The position numbers and the translations under genes were made by a program. Shown one piece after another: positions 28,399 through 41,048 of a stretch of 64,000 bases of DNA. Source of the DNA: CAIKMD01 sp963803265 (GTDB lineage: Bacteria; Pseudomonadota; Alphaproteobacteria; ATCC43930; CGMCC-115725); assembly GCA_963803265.1 (NCBI GenBank), contig CAWDLZ010000015.1, forward strand, positions 62,001 to 126,000, given 5' to 3'. Within the stretch, counting starts at the first letter, position 1. Every line of letters starts with the position of its first letter. The notes beneath the pieces were generated by a model. It did not search any database and had not been told where the DNA came from. It saw only the letters and a list, made by a program, of their open reading frames with translations.

Positions 28399-28522
28399 AT
28401 CGCGGGCTTAGCCGCTGGATTCGAGCCCGGCAAGCGGCACCACCAGCGGTCTTGAAATATTATTGCGCTAATCTAAAATTGGTAATTATTGGTCCCGATT
28501 AGGTCCGTTCAGGGAAGCTTTC

Positions 28523-28999
28523 ATGCGGCGGAGCAAGCTCGACAAGATCGACCGGCGCATCCTGCGCGATCTCCAGGCCGATGGCCGGATGACCAATGTC
28601 GAGCTTGCGCATCGCGCGGGGATCTCGGCCCCGCCTTGCCTTCGGCGCGTCCGGGCGCTGGAAGAGGCCGGGTTCATCCACGGCTATCACGCCAAGATCA
28701 ATCCCGAGGCGCTCGGCTTTGGCGTCACCGTGTTTGCCCTGGTTGGCCTGGCGAGTCAGGCCGAGGCTGATCTTACCGCGTTCGAGGGGCTCGTGGCGTC
28801 TTGGCCCGAGGTCCGCGAGGCGCACATGTTGGCGGGCGAGACCGACTTCCTGCTCAAGGTCGTGGCCGCCGATTGGGACTCCTATCAACGCTTTCTCACC
28901 ACCAAGCTCACCGCGGCGCCCAACGTGACGCAAGTGCGCTCGGCGCTCGGTATCCGCGCCTCGAAATTCGAGCCGGGCGTGCCAATCGAAGCCGAGTAG
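28523..28999 (+). CDS. Lrp/AsnC-family transcriptional regulator
   Basis: A 158-aa feast/famine regulator. The N-terminal helix-turn-helix is LDKIDRRILRDLQADGRMTN and ELAHRAGISAPPCLRRVRAL; a RAM ligand-binding domain follows from about residue 68 (HAKINPEALGFGVTVFALVG), including the effector-loop segment AHMLAGETDFLLKVVA. It is convergent with greA, which ends 13 bases away. Amino acids are the usual effectors of this family; targets are unknown. Confidence 0.92.
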   Translation: MRRSKLDKIDRRILRDLQADGRMTNVELAHRAGISAPPCLRRVRALEEAGFIHGYHAKINPEALGFGVTVFALVGLASQAEADLTAFEGLVASWPEVREAHMLAGETDFLLKVVAADWDSYQRFLTTKLTAAPNVTQVRSALGIRASKFEPGVPIEAE

Positions 29000-29011
29000 G
29001 CGAGGCCTTGG

Positions 29012-29485
29012 TTACTTGAATTGCACCTTGGCGATTTCGTAAGAGCGCGCGCCGCGCGGCGTCGACACTTCGACGCTTTCGCCGGTGCTTTTGCCGATCA
29101 AGGCGCGCGCCAGCGGCGAAGTCACCGAAAGCCGGCCCTTGGTGATATCCGCCTCGTCCTCGCCGACGATCTGGTAGATGGTCTTTTCCTTGGTCTCTTC
29201 GTCCTCGAGCGTCACCGTGGCGCCGAATTTCACGATCTTACCCGACAGCTTCGAGACGTCGATGACCTCGGCGCGGGCGATCTTGTCCTCGAGTTCCATG
29301 ACCCGGCCTTCGATGAAGCCTTGGCGTTCGCGCGCGGCATGGTATTCGGCGTTTTCCGCGATATCGCCCTGCTCGCGCGCCTCCGCGATCGCCCGGATGA
29401 TGGCCGGCCGGTCGGTGGATTTGAGCCGCTTCAACTCCTCTTGCAGGCGGTTAAACCCGGGAGAAGTCATCGGTATCTTCGTCAT
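29012..29485 (-). CDS. greA: Transcription elongation factor GreA
   Basis: A 157-aa factor that rescues backtracked RNA polymerase by stimulating transcript cleavage. The N-terminal coiled coil (GFNRLQEELKRLKS to residue 75) carries the acidic tip region REQGDIAENAEYHAARE. The C-terminal FKBP-like domain has KIVKFGATVTLEDEETKE and ITKGRLSVTSPLARALIGK. It is the third gene of the carA-carB-greA run on the minus strand, starting 56 bases after carB. Confidence 0.96.
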   Translation of the reverse strand: MTKIPMTSPGFNRLQEELKRLKSTDRPAIIRAIAEAREQGDIAENAEYHAARERQGFIEGRVMELEDKIARAEVIDVSKLSGKIVKFGATVTLEDEETKEKTIYQIVGEDEADITKGRLSVTSPLARALIGKSTGESVEVSTPRGARSYEIAKVQFK

Positions 29486-29541
29486 GCGGGAATCTCGGTA
29501 CCCGTGGCGGAAAATAAGTGAAAGCCTAATCGGAACATCGT

Positions 29542-32798
<3,257 letters not shown>

Positions 32799-32801
32799 CC
32801 C

Positions 32802-33974
32802 TCAGCCTTGCCGGTCCATCAGCGCGGTGAAGCGTTTGAAGAGGTAGTGGCTGTCCTGCGGGCCGGGGCTCGCCTCTGGGTGGTATTGCACCGAGAATAC
32901 CGGGCGATCCTTCAGCTTGAAGCCCTCGTTCGAGCCATCGAACAGCGACACATGGGTTACTTGCGCGTCGCTCGGGAGACTTTCGGCGATCACGCAGAAG
33001 CCGTGATTCTGGCAGGTGATCTCGACCTTGCCGGTTTCCAGATTCTTGACCGGATGATTGGCGCCGCGATGGCCGATCGCCATCTTGCGGGTCTGCCCGC
33101 CCAGCGCGAGCGCCAATAATTGGTGGCCGAGGCAAATTCCAAACATCGGCTTGCGGCTCGCGATCAGTGCCTGGATCACCGGGACGGCGTATCGGCCGGT
33201 GGCGGCGGGATCGCCCGGACCATTCGAGAGAAAGATCGCGTCTGGCTCGTGGCGCAGAACCTCCTCGGCGGTCGAAGTCGCGGGCACCACGGTGACGGCG
33301 CAGCCTTCCGACGCCAGCATTCGGAGGATGTTTCGCTTGGCGCCGTAATCGACCGCGACGACGCGGTACCGGGGCTGGGTCAGCCGGCCATAGCCGCCCT
33401 GGGCCTGGATCCAACCGGTCTCGTCCCACGTATAGCTCTGGCGGCAGGTGACCTCCCTGGCGAGGTCCATGCCCTCGAGTCCCGGCCAGGCGCGGGCTCG
33501 CGAGAGGAGCGCCGGAACGTCGAGCTCGCCCGAGGCGTCGTAAGCGAGCGTGCCGTTGGGCGCGCCGCCGTCTCGGATCCGCCGCGTCAAGCGCCGCGTG
33601 TCGACGCCTGCGATGCCGGTCAGCCCCTTGGATTTGAGCCAGGTATCGAAATGCTCGCGGGCGCGGTAATTCGATGGCTCGGAGATCTCGGCCCGTACGA
33701 CGAGTCCGCGCACCGCCGGGGTCACGGTCTCGATATCCTCGAGATTGGCGCCGACATTGCCGATATGCGGGAAGGTGAAGGTGATGATCTGACCGGCATA
33801 GGAGGGATCGGTGACGATCTCCTGATAGCCGGTCATGCTGGTATTGAAGCAAATCTCGCCCACGCTGGTGCCGGGCGCGCCGATGCCTCGTCCCCAAAAA
33901 ATACTGCCGTCGGCCAATACCAGCGCGGCGTTCGTGCCGGCTGGGCGCGCGGGCAGCGGGAGCGCGTCGGTCAT
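32802..33974 (-). CDS. carA: Carbamoyl-phosphate synthase small subunit
   Basis: A 390-aa glutaminase subunit that frees ammonia from glutamine for CarB. The N-terminal CPSase domain has GEICFNTSMTGYQEIVTDPSY. The C-terminal class I amidotransferase domain has the nucleophile Cys in FGICLGHQLLALALGG, then the His/Glu pair in VQYHPEASPGP. It is intact, and immediately precedes carB. Confidence 0.97.
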   Translation of the reverse strand: MTDALPLPARPAGTNAALVLADGSIFWGRGIGAPGTSVGEICFNTSMTGYQEIVTDPSYAGQIITFTFPHIGNVGANLEDIETVTPAVRGLVVRAEISEPSNYRAREHFDTWLKSKGLTGIAGVDTRRLTRRIRDGGAPNGTLAYDASGELDVPALLSRARAWPGLEGMDLAREVTCRQSYTWDETGWIQAQGGYGRLTQPRYRVVAVDYGAKRNILRMLASEGCAVTVVPATSTAEEVLRHEPDAIFLSNGPGDPAATGRYAVPVIQALIASRKPMFGICLGHQLLALALGGQTRKMAIGHRGANHPVKNLETGKVEITCQNHGFCVIAESLPSDAQVTHVSLFDGSNEGFKLKDRPVFSVQYHPEASPGPQDSHYLFKRFTALMDRQG

Positions 33975-34150
33975 ATACGGGACAACGGCCTCATCGAGCG
34001 GTGGCCGATGCGCGCCAAAACGCGCCGCCTGGGGAACCGGCGGCGCCGCAAGACTGCGATCGGGTCAAGTTCGTGGGATAGACCGGCCCTATCCTTCCGT
34101 CAAGCGCCGCTTTGCGCTAATGATCGTCGCGCCGTAAGGAGGGCTTCACG

Positions 34151-34606
34151 ATGCTGCGCACGCGCTTTACCGACGCCTTGAGGCAGGCGATGAAAGAGAA
34201 AGACGCGCTCGCGGTCTCGACGGTGCGGCTCATCCTGGCGCGGCTCAAGGAGCGCGACATCGAGGCGCGCCCCAAAGGCAACGTCGCGGGCATCGCCGAT
34301 GCCGACATAGTGGGAATGATGCAGGGCATGATCAAGCAGCGCCGCGAGTCGATCGAGCTTTACGAGAAAGGCAAGCGCCCCGAGCTCGCCGACAAGGAGC
34401 GCGGCGAGATCGCGATCATCGAGCGGTTCTTGCCCAAGGCTCTGTCGGATGCCGACACCGAGGCTGCGGTGAAGGAGACGATCGCCACGATGGGCGCGGC
34501 AAGCGTGAAGGACATGGGGCGCGTTATGGCCGCGCTGAAAGAGAAATATGCTGGCCAGCTCGATCCCGCCAAGGCGAGCCAGACGGTGAAGCGGCTGCTG
34601 GGATAG
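34151..34606 (+). CDS. yqeY: GatB/YqeY domain protein
   Basis: A 151-aa helical protein resembling the tail domain of the GatB amidotransferase subunit. Typical segments are LRTRFTDALRQAMKEKDALAV, VRLILARLKERDIEARPKG and the final ASVKDMGRVMAALKEKYAGQ. A tRNA-related role is assumed but unproven. GGAGGG precedes the ATG. It is divergent from carA and lies upstream of dnaG, the usual alphaproteobacterial order. Confidence 0.93.
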   Translation: MLRTRFTDALRQAMKEKDALAVSTVRLILARLKERDIEARPKGNVAGIADADIVGMMQGMIKQRRESIELYEKGKRPELADKERGEIAIIERFLPKALSDADTEAAVKETIATMGAASVKDMGRVMAALKEKYAGQLDPAKASQTVKRLLG

Positions 34607-34711
34607 GTCCGTCACGCGGCTTTCAGCCGGCGCTGGCCTGAGCTAGGATCGGAAAAATTACGGACGCATGAAGCGTCCGTCGCGAGGGCTCTCGGCTGGC
34701 AGCGAGTGATT

Positions 34712-36574
34712 ATGGCTTTCGCCCCGCAATTTCTCGAAGAGTTGCGCTCCCGAGTTTCCTTGGCGAGTGTCGTGTCTCGTCACGTCCGGCTGACCCGGCG
34801 CGGAAAGGAATATGTGGGCCTCTGCCCGTTTCACAAGGAAAAGACTCCGTCATTCAACGTCGTCGAGGACAAGCACTTCTACCACTGCTTCGGCTGTGGC
34901 GCGCACGGCGACATCGTCGGATTCACGATGCGCATAACTAATTTGTCATTCCGTGAAGCCGTTGAACAACTGGCGCGCGAAGCTGGAATTCGTGTTCCGA
35001 TCGACTCTCCACACGAGCGTGAGAGGCAAGCGCGAGCCGCGAGTTTTCATGATGCGTGCGAAGCGGCATGTAACTTCTTCCAGTCCCAATTAACGGGCCG
35101 CGGGGGTAAACAAGCGTTGGATTATCTGGCGCGGCGGGGTATCGACGCCAATGCGATCGAGCGCTTCCGCCTTGGTTGGGCTCCTGATGCTCGTGGTGCA
35201 CTGAAAAGCCAGTTGGTTCCGAAGTTGTCGGAAGAGCTTTTGATAACGGCCGGTCTATTGCGTCGGCCGGAACAAGGCGAGAGTTTCGATTTCTTTCGGG
35301 GAAGAGTGATTTTCCCGATTTCGGATCGCGCAGGGAAAGTTATTGGCTTTGGCGGCCGAATTCTCGGCGACGGGCAGCCAAAATATCTGAACTCGCCCGA
35401 TACCCCGATCTTCGACAAGGGACGGACTCTTTATGGTCTTCATATCGCGCGTTCTGCGACCAAATCCGAATGGCCCCCGATCGTGGTCGAGGGTTACACG
35501 GACGTGATCGGCCTTCATCTTGCCGGTTTTACGCGCGCGGTGGCGCCATTAGGGACGGCGCTTTCGGAAAGTCAGCTCGTTGAACTTTGGGGTATCGCTC
35601 CAGAACCGGTCATTTGCTTTGATGGCGACGCCGCGGGTCAGAGGGCGACGCATAGGGCGCTCGACGTGGCTTTGCCGCTTCTACGACCCGAAATGAGCCT
35701 GAAGTTTGTCAAGTTGCCCGAGAAAGACGATCCGGACTCGTTCATTCGAGCCAATGGCTCCGCTGCCTTTGCAGGGTATCTAAACTCCGCGCTTCCAGTG
35801 TCAGAATTCCTCTGGCGGACGGCAACGGGGGGTAGGGAAGCGACGGCTTTTTCCACGCCCGAGAAAATCTCGCAGCTGGAGGCACGCCTTAAGAACAAGA
35901 TCGAAAAAATCGACAATCGCGTCGTACAGAACAACTATCAGCATTTCATTTGGGATCGCATTTGGGAAATTAGACGCCGAATTCGGCGGGCGCGCGACCT
36001 GAAGAAGGACAAGATTTCGCCGCAGCTTTTGGCCCTCGTGAGGGACGGCAGGACCGGGATCGAGACCCGCGAAAGGGATATAGAAATTATTCTTATATCG
36101 ATGGCGGTGACTTACCCTGAAATAGCGTTAAAGGACATCGACTCATTTGCCGCGCTCGAGGTCCGCAACCGAGAAATTCGAGATGTCTGGCAGGCCATCT
36201 TAGAAGCGTTTGACGGCAATAATCAGCCCGATAGCGGTCACCTAATATCCATCCTTGATGAGCGGTATCGCGATATATTGGAACGACTATTCCATTCCCA
36301 GGCATTCAAGGGTCGGTCCTTCGCTCATTACGGGGCTGAGCCCGAATGGGCTCGGAAGGGATGGAACGCCATGGTGAAAAAGGCACGCCTTCCGAAGCTC
36401 AAGGAGGAATTGGAAGAGGCGATCGAAAAATGGGTTAAAAATTCCACCGACGAGAATTTGAGCACCGTCCTATTCTATCGCGAGATCGTTGCTGTTCATG
36501 AAACCGAGGAAGATTACGTTCAGGCGCACTGGCAAGGCTTGGCCCCTTCCAGAGGGGCGCCAACCCTTCACTGA
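34712..36574 (+). CDS. dnaG: DNA primase
   Basis: A 620-aa primase that makes RNA primers for replication. The N-terminal CHC2 zinc finger has CPFHKEKTPSF and FYHCFGCGAHGDIVGF. The Toprim core has VVEGYTDVIGLHLAGF and CFDGDAAGQRATHRALD. The C-terminal helicase-interaction domain (about residues 430-620) is helical and divergent. Codon use is visibly less GC-biased at third positions than in rpoD or yqeY. The start at ATG 34712 is preferred to a GTG at 34706. It is followed by a hairpin and then rpoD. Confidence 0.95.
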   Translation: MAFAPQFLEELRSRVSLASVVSRHVRLTRRGKEYVGLCPFHKEKTPSFNVVEDKHFYHCFGCGAHGDIVGFTMRITNLSFREAVEQLAREAGIRVPIDSPHERERQARAASFHDACEAACNFFQSQLTGRGGKQALDYLARRGIDANAIERFRLGWAPDARGALKSQLVPKLSEELLITAGLLRRPEQGESFDFFRGRVIFPISDRAGKVIGFGGRILGDGQPKYLNSPDTPIFDKGRTLYGLHIARSATKSEWPPIVVEGYTDVIGLHLAGFTRAVAPLGTALSESQLVELWGIAPEPVICFDGDAAGQRATHRALDVALPLLRPEMSLKFVKLPEKDDPDSFIRANGSAAFAGYLNSALPVSEFLWRTATGGREATAFSTPEKISQLEARLKNKIEKIDNRVVQNNYQHFIWDRIWEIRRRIRRARDLKKDKISPQLLALVRDGRTGIETRERDIEIILISMAVTYPEIALKDIDSFAALEVRNREIRDVWQAILEAFDGNNQPDSGHLISILDERYRDILERLFHSQAFKGRSFAHYGAEPEWARKGWNAMVKKARLPKLKEELEEAIEKWVKNSTDENLSTVLFYREIVAVHETEEDYVQAHWQGLAPSRGAPTLH

Positions 36575-36594
36575 AGCCCATGATTTGGGCTTTC
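36574..36594 (+). terminator. Hairpin after dnaG
   Basis: AAGCCCA-TGATT-TGGGCTT stem of seven pairs followed by a short T-run. A weak rho-independent terminator between dnaG and rpoD. Confidence 0.5.
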
Positions 36595-36613
36595 GACGAC
36601 TCGGGCGGGCGGC

Positions 36614-36643
36614 TTGACAGGCTTTGCCGTGCACTCCTAAAAG
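36614..36643 (+). promoter_or_regulatory. Candidate sigma-70 promoter upstream of rpoD
   Basis: TTGACA at 36614-36619 and TAAAAG at 36638-36643 with an 18-base spacer. A second TTGACA at 36691-36696 is followed by TAGGCT at 36712-36717, with a short 15-base spacer. Both lie in the 416-base gap before rpoD, which otherwise holds GC-rich repeats and no gene. Confidence 0.4.
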
Positions 36644-36990
36644 GCCATAACCTTAAGCCAGACCTTGACGTCGAAGGACCGAAGCGCCAGTTGACAAATG
36701 ACGGATTTACCTAGGCTGTTGGCGGGTATTGTCGGACCGGGTGTTGAGCCGGGCCGCCTTGGCCCGGCAAGACGCCAAGCCCGAGGGGGTGGGGCGCGGC
36801 GGAATGACCAGGGCCCGACTCGGGCAGGGCGAACTGGCGCCGGACCGGCGATGTCCCGGTCCGATCGGGGGGCGGGTAAGGGGTCGATGCGGCGAATAGA
36901 GGGTTAACTAAATGTGAAGCGATGCCGGGGACAATGGCCCCGGCGGTCGTGGTCACGCATAGCGCGACGTCACTTCAGGGCGGGACGGAC

Positions 36991-38952
36991 ATGGCGAGTA
37001 AGTCGGCAGGCGCGGCGGAGGTTCCCGAAGGGCGCGAGGACGCGGCCGAGGCGCCATTGCTCGACGCCGTCGCGGCGACGATCAAGAAGATGGTCGCTCG
37101 CGGCAAGGAACGCGGCTATGTGACCTATGACGAGTTGAACGCGGCGTTGCCGCCCGAACAAGTGTCCTCCGAGCAGATCGAGGACACGATGACGATGCTG
37201 TCCGAGCTCGGCATCAACCTCGTGGAAAACGAAGAGGCCGAGGACGCGGCCGGCGACGAGGACAGCGAGGACGGCGAGGCGCGCACCGCCGGCAATCTCA
37301 ACGACGAGGATATCGGGCGCACTGACGACCCGGTGCGCATGTATTTGCGCGAGATGGGCTCGGTCGAATTGCTGTCGCGCGAGGGCGAGATCGCGATCGC
37401 CAAGCGCATCGAAGCCGGGCGCGAGATGATGATCGGCGGCATCTGCGAGAGCCCGCTGACGATGCGCGCGCTGATCGGCTGGCGCGATGCGCTCGTCGAG
37501 GGCAGGATGCTGCTCCGCGATGTCGTCGATCTCGACGCCACCTATGGGAACAACGCTTTCGAAAGCGAGGAAGCGGCCAAGGCCGCGGCCGTCGCCAATG
37601 GCGAGGACCCGGAAGCCGTGGTCGAGGCCGCGGATTCCGCGGCCGAGGGCGGCGATAGCGAGGAAGGCGAGGGCGAGGAGAGCGCGATCTCGCTCGCTGC
37701 GATGGAAGCCGAGCTGAAACCCGGCGTGCTGGCGAGCCTCGACGAAATCGCGATGCTCTACAAGAAGCTGCAAAAGCGCCAAGACACTAGGCTCAAATCC
37801 TTGAACGAGGGCGAGGAGCTCGGCAAGAGCTCCGAGCGGAGCTACGACAAGCTCAAGACCCAGATGGTCGAGGCGATGAAGAACGTGCGCCTCAACAACG
37901 CCCGCATCGAGCACCTCGTCGATCAGCTCTACGGGCTCAACCGGCGGCTCGTCGGCGCAGAGGGCAAGCTGTTGCGCCTTGCCGAATCGTCCGGCGTCAA
38001 GCGGCAGGATTTCCTCAACCACCACGTCGGCTTCGAGCTCGCGCCCGATTGGATCAACCAGGTCCGGCGCCTCCACGGCAAGGGCTGGTCCGGTCTCGTT
38101 GGCAGATATGCCGGCGAGGTCAAGTCGCGGCGTGCCGAAATCGCCGAGATCGCGACCGAGGCGGGCGTGCCGCCGGTCGAATTCCGCCGCGTCGTCCAGA
38201 CCGTCCAGCGCGGCGAGCGCGAAGCCGGCCGCGCCAAGAAGGAAATGGTCGAGGCCAATCTCCGTCTCGTCATTTCGATCGCCAAGAAATACACCAATCG
38301 CGGCTTGCAGTTCCTCGATCTCATCCAGGAAGGCAATATCGGCCTGATGAAGGCGGTCGATAAATTCGAGTACCGCCGCGGCTACAAATTCTCGACCTAC
38401 GCCACCTGGTGGATTCGCCAGGCGATCACCCGCTCGATCGCCGATCAGGCGCGCACTATCCGCATTCCCGTCCACATGATCGAGACCATCAACAAGCTGG
38501 TGCGCACCTCGCGCCAGATGCTGCACGAGATCGGGCGCGAGCCGACGCCCGAGGAGTTGGCGGTGAAGCTCGCCATGCCGCTCGAGAAGGTACGCAAGGT
38601 CTTGAAGATCGCCAAGGAGCCGATCAGTCTCGAGACGCCGATCGGGGACGAGGAGGATTCGCATCTCGGTGACTTCATCGAGGACAAGAACGCGGTGCTG
38701 CCTCTGGACGCGGCGATCCAGGCCAATCTGCGCGAGACGACGACGCGGGTTCTCGCCTCGTTGACGCCGCGCGAGGAGCGCGTTCTTCGGATGCGCTTCG
38801 GCATCGGCATGAACACCGATCACACCCTCGAGGAAGTGGGACAGCAATTTTCGGTGACGCGCGAACGCATTCGCCAGATCGAGGCGAAGGCGTTGCGCAA
38901 GTTGAAGCACCCCTCGCGCTCGCGCAAGCTCAGAAGCTTCCTCGACACGTGA
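36991..38952 (+). CDS. rpoD: RNA polymerase primary sigma factor (sigma-70)
   Basis: A 653-aa housekeeping sigma factor. It has region 1.1 (TIKKMVARGKERGYVTYDEL), region 1.2 (DDPVRMYLREMGSVELLSRE), a long acidic non-conserved region around residues 80-260, and regions 2.1-2.4 (AKKYTNRGLQFLDLIQEGNI, FSTYATWWIRQAITRS). Regions 3 and 4 end in EVGQQFSVTRERIRQIEAKA. The start at 36991 (MASKSAG) is chosen over an ATG at 36922 because region 1.1 then sits normally. It is followed by a tRNA gene. Confidence 0.97.
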   Translation: MASKSAGAAEVPEGREDAAEAPLLDAVAATIKKMVARGKERGYVTYDELNAALPPEQVSSEQIEDTMTMLSELGINLVENEEAEDAAGDEDSEDGEARTAGNLNDEDIGRTDDPVRMYLREMGSVELLSREGEIAIAKRIEAGREMMIGGICESPLTMRALIGWRDALVEGRMLLRDVVDLDATYGNNAFESEEAAKAAAVANGEDPEAVVEAADSAAEGGDSEEGEGEESAISLAAMEAELKPGVLASLDEIAMLYKKLQKRQDTRLKSLNEGEELGKSSERSYDKLKTQMVEAMKNVRLNNARIEHLVDQLYGLNRRLVGAEGKLLRLAESSGVKRQDFLNHHVGFELAPDWINQVRRLHGKGWSGLVGRYAGEVKSRRAEIAEIATEAGVPPVEFRRVVQTVQRGEREAGRAKKEMVEANLRLVISIAKKYTNRGLQFLDLIQEGNIGLMKAVDKFEYRRGYKFSTYATWWIRQAITRSIADQARTIRIPVHMIETINKLVRTSRQMLHEIGREPTPEELAVKLAMPLEKVRKVLKIAKEPISLETPIGDEEDSHLGDFIEDKNAVLPLDAAIQANLRETTTRVLASLTPREERVLRMRFGIGMNTDHTLEEVGQQFSVTRERIRQIEAKALRKLKHPSRSRKLRSFLDT

Positions 38953-39076
38953 TTCCCGCGTGGCCCCGCTTCCTGAGCGGTCTCCTCGAATGGAATCGGC
39001 GCGTTGCTCTGGGTTCTCAATTTGGTCGCATTTGCCGGGGCGAAGCGCTATCCACTTCGCCGAAAATGCTCTTGGC

Positions 39077-39153
39077 GGGCCTGTAGTTCAGTTGGTTAGA
39101 ACGCGCCGCTCATAACGGCGTTGTCGCAGGTTCGAGTCCTGCCGGGCCCACCA
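39077..39153 (+). tRNA. tRNA with CAT anticodon, probably tRNA-Ile2 (lysidine type)
   Basis: A 77-base cloverleaf with CCA encoded (39151-39153). The acceptor stem GGGCCTG pairs with CGGGCCC, with one T-G pair. The D-stem is GTTC/GAAC, the anticodon stem GCCG/CGGC with loop CTCATAA (CAT at 39111-39113), and the T-arm GCAGG-TTCGAGT-CCTGC. A CAT anticodon with this GC-rich acceptor and its place after rpoD suggests the Ile tRNA read as AUA after lysidine modification; elongator Met is the alternative. Confidence 0.88.
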
Positions 39154-39792
39154 CTCTTTTTTGCCTCTTTGGTGCGTCCATACTGGCATCAGACCAAGCT
39201 GGGCATTTTGGGCCGATTGTGAGGGTTCTTCGGACCGTCTAATTGGGAGCGACGCTAATCGTGACGGCGTAGGGCGATATTTCGCCGAGCGTCTCTACCG
39301 GCGCCTTGCCCGTCTCTGCCGTCGGCCTTTGGAGTTCGAGGTATGCGCGGCTCTTCGAGATTGAAACCGAGAGGCCCGCGTTGATCGTCCCATCGGTTGA
39401 GGGTTTTCCGATCCGCTTGAGTTAGCGCGGGGTGGAGTTGGCGGGCTGCCCGCCATCCAACGACGCTTCCGCGATGTCCGCTTCCTTTTCCTGCTGGCAC
39501 GAACGTCTTGACGTTACCTTGCCGAAGAGCAGAAATTCAAAAATAGCCGCCGTGATGCTGCAGTGCCGGGAACGGCGGCAACGTCCCAAAAGCTGCCATT
39601 CTGCTTCCGGCTACCCGAGTGGGATGCTATCGTTCACGCAGTTTCCTGGTCATTCGGAGAATAAGGGGCCACTACCTACGAAGCGGACATGCGCGGCGTA
39701 AGGAAATTTATAAAGCGTCCGCCGGTCGCGATGGAGGCGGACAGGCCGCGGCAACGGCTACAGCCCCACGGCCGAAGTCAGAGGAGGAAACC
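39154..39792. other. Non-coding stretch between tRNA and an orphan binding-protein gene
   Basis: About 640 bases with lower coding character. It begins with a CTCTTTTTT run just after the tRNA, which may end its transcript. I see no gene I can support; it may hold degraded remnants. The conserved element at 39608-39661 lies in its last third. GGAGGAAACC precedes the next start codon. Confidence 0.5.
39608..39661 (+). promoter_or_regulatory. Conserved upstream element, copy A
   Basis: GGCTACCCGAG and GGGATGCTATC separated by one base (39609-39631) recur at 43663-43685 with one mismatch, followed by about 30 bases at roughly 63% identity without gaps. Both copies lie upstream of genes for secreted proteins. 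It may be a promoter or regulator site, or an old duplication. Confidence 0.45.
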
Positions 39793-40771
39793 ATGAGCAA
39801 GATCCCATTCCGCGCGCTTTTTCTTTCCACGCTCGTCGTCATACTCGGATCGCCTAGTTTCGGATCGACGGCATTCGCGGCCACGACACTGAATGTCGGC
39901 AAGGCAGATGCAAATGCGTCGCCGATCCTGCCGGTCAATGTCGGCGAGAAGGCCGGCATCTTTGCCCGACACGGCCTCGATGTGGAGATCGCTGACTTCA
40001 CGGGCGGCAGCAAGCTGGTTCAGGCGATGACCGCAGGCAGCATCGACATCGGTGTCGCAGCGGGACCTTTGATGGCGCTCGAAATCAAAGGTGCGCCCAT
40101 GCTGGGCGTTTGCGACGACGCCCCGCCAATCCCCTTCATCGGCATCGCCGTCCCGTGGGATTCGCCGATACACTCGCTCGATCAGCTGAAGGGGAAGAAG
40201 ATCGGCATCTCGAGCTTCCGGTTCGTTGACCGACTGGCTGGCGCAGGAACTTGCGCGGGTGCGCGGTTGGGGACCGCAAGGCGTCACTCCGGTCGCGATC
40301 GGCAACGGAGCCACCGGCGTCATCGCGGCGTTCCGTACTGATGCGGTTGACGCCAACATCGGCGTGACCTCGAACATCTTCAGTTGGGAAGAGAAAAAGC
40401 AAGCGCGGCTCCTGATTCCCGTGTCTGAATATGTAGGCAATATCGCCGCTGGCGCGATCTTCGCGACGAACCGGCTGATCGCAAGCAACCCCGATGCGCT
40501 TCGGAGCTTCCTGGCCGGCTGGCTGGAAACGATCGATTACATGCGCAAGAACAAGGCCGAGACGGTGAAGATCGAAGGCGTGGTGACCGGCTATTCCGAA
40601 AGCGTCATGTCGAAGGAATACGATCTTACGATCGGCATGTTCAGCAAGGACTGCAAATTCGACGCGCAGTCGCTCGCCAACCTCGAGCGGTCCTTCGTCG
40701 ATCTGAAGATGGTCGAGACGCCGCCTGACATGTCGAAGCTTTATACCGAGGCATTCCTGCCGAAGATGTAA
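39793..40771 (+). CDS. NMT1/SsuA-like ABC substrate-binding protein (one frameshift)
   Basis: A periplasmic receptor of the sulfonate/nitrate/taurine-like group. The signal peptide (residues 1-29) is followed by TTLNVGKADANASPILPVNVGEK and FARHGLDVEIADFTGGSKLV. An extra T in TT at 40216-40217 splits the frame; removal gives KIGISSSGSLTDWLAQEL and 325 aa, ending DMSKLYTEAFLPKM. It is clearly a paralogue of the protein at 61673-62653. No permease or ATPase is nearby. Ligand unknown. Confidence 0.8.
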
Positions 40772-40821
40772 GCGATGAAGCTTTGCGATTTTGGCCGATA
40801 GGGAGAGATCGCGGCACGGTC

Positions 40822-40850
40822 AGGCCGAGCGCCTCCGCAGGTCTCGGCCT
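40822..40850 (+). terminator. Hairpin after the binding-protein gene
   Basis: AGGCCGAG/CTCGGCCT eight-base stem with a 13-base loop, 51 bases after the stop codon. No T-run follows, so it may only stabilise the transcript. Confidence 0.35.
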
Positions 40851-41048
40851 TAGGGTAGCTATCCGGCGGGAAGCAGACCTACGGCCGGCAATGGCGTTGG
40901 TCGCGTGTGTGCCGCCTCTCGACCTCGCGCTCGCTGCCGGAAGCGTGAAGGTGCGGCCTTTCGGCTTCTGGCTCCGGGGGCGGAGTGCTATTTTCGAGCC
41001 GAGCCCCGGTCATTTGAGAAATGCCGGTCCAAACGAAGGACATCGCCG

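Noticed and set aside
36970..38910. 646-codon open frame opposite rpoD
   Set aside because: Antisense shadow of rpoD with no recognisable protein features.
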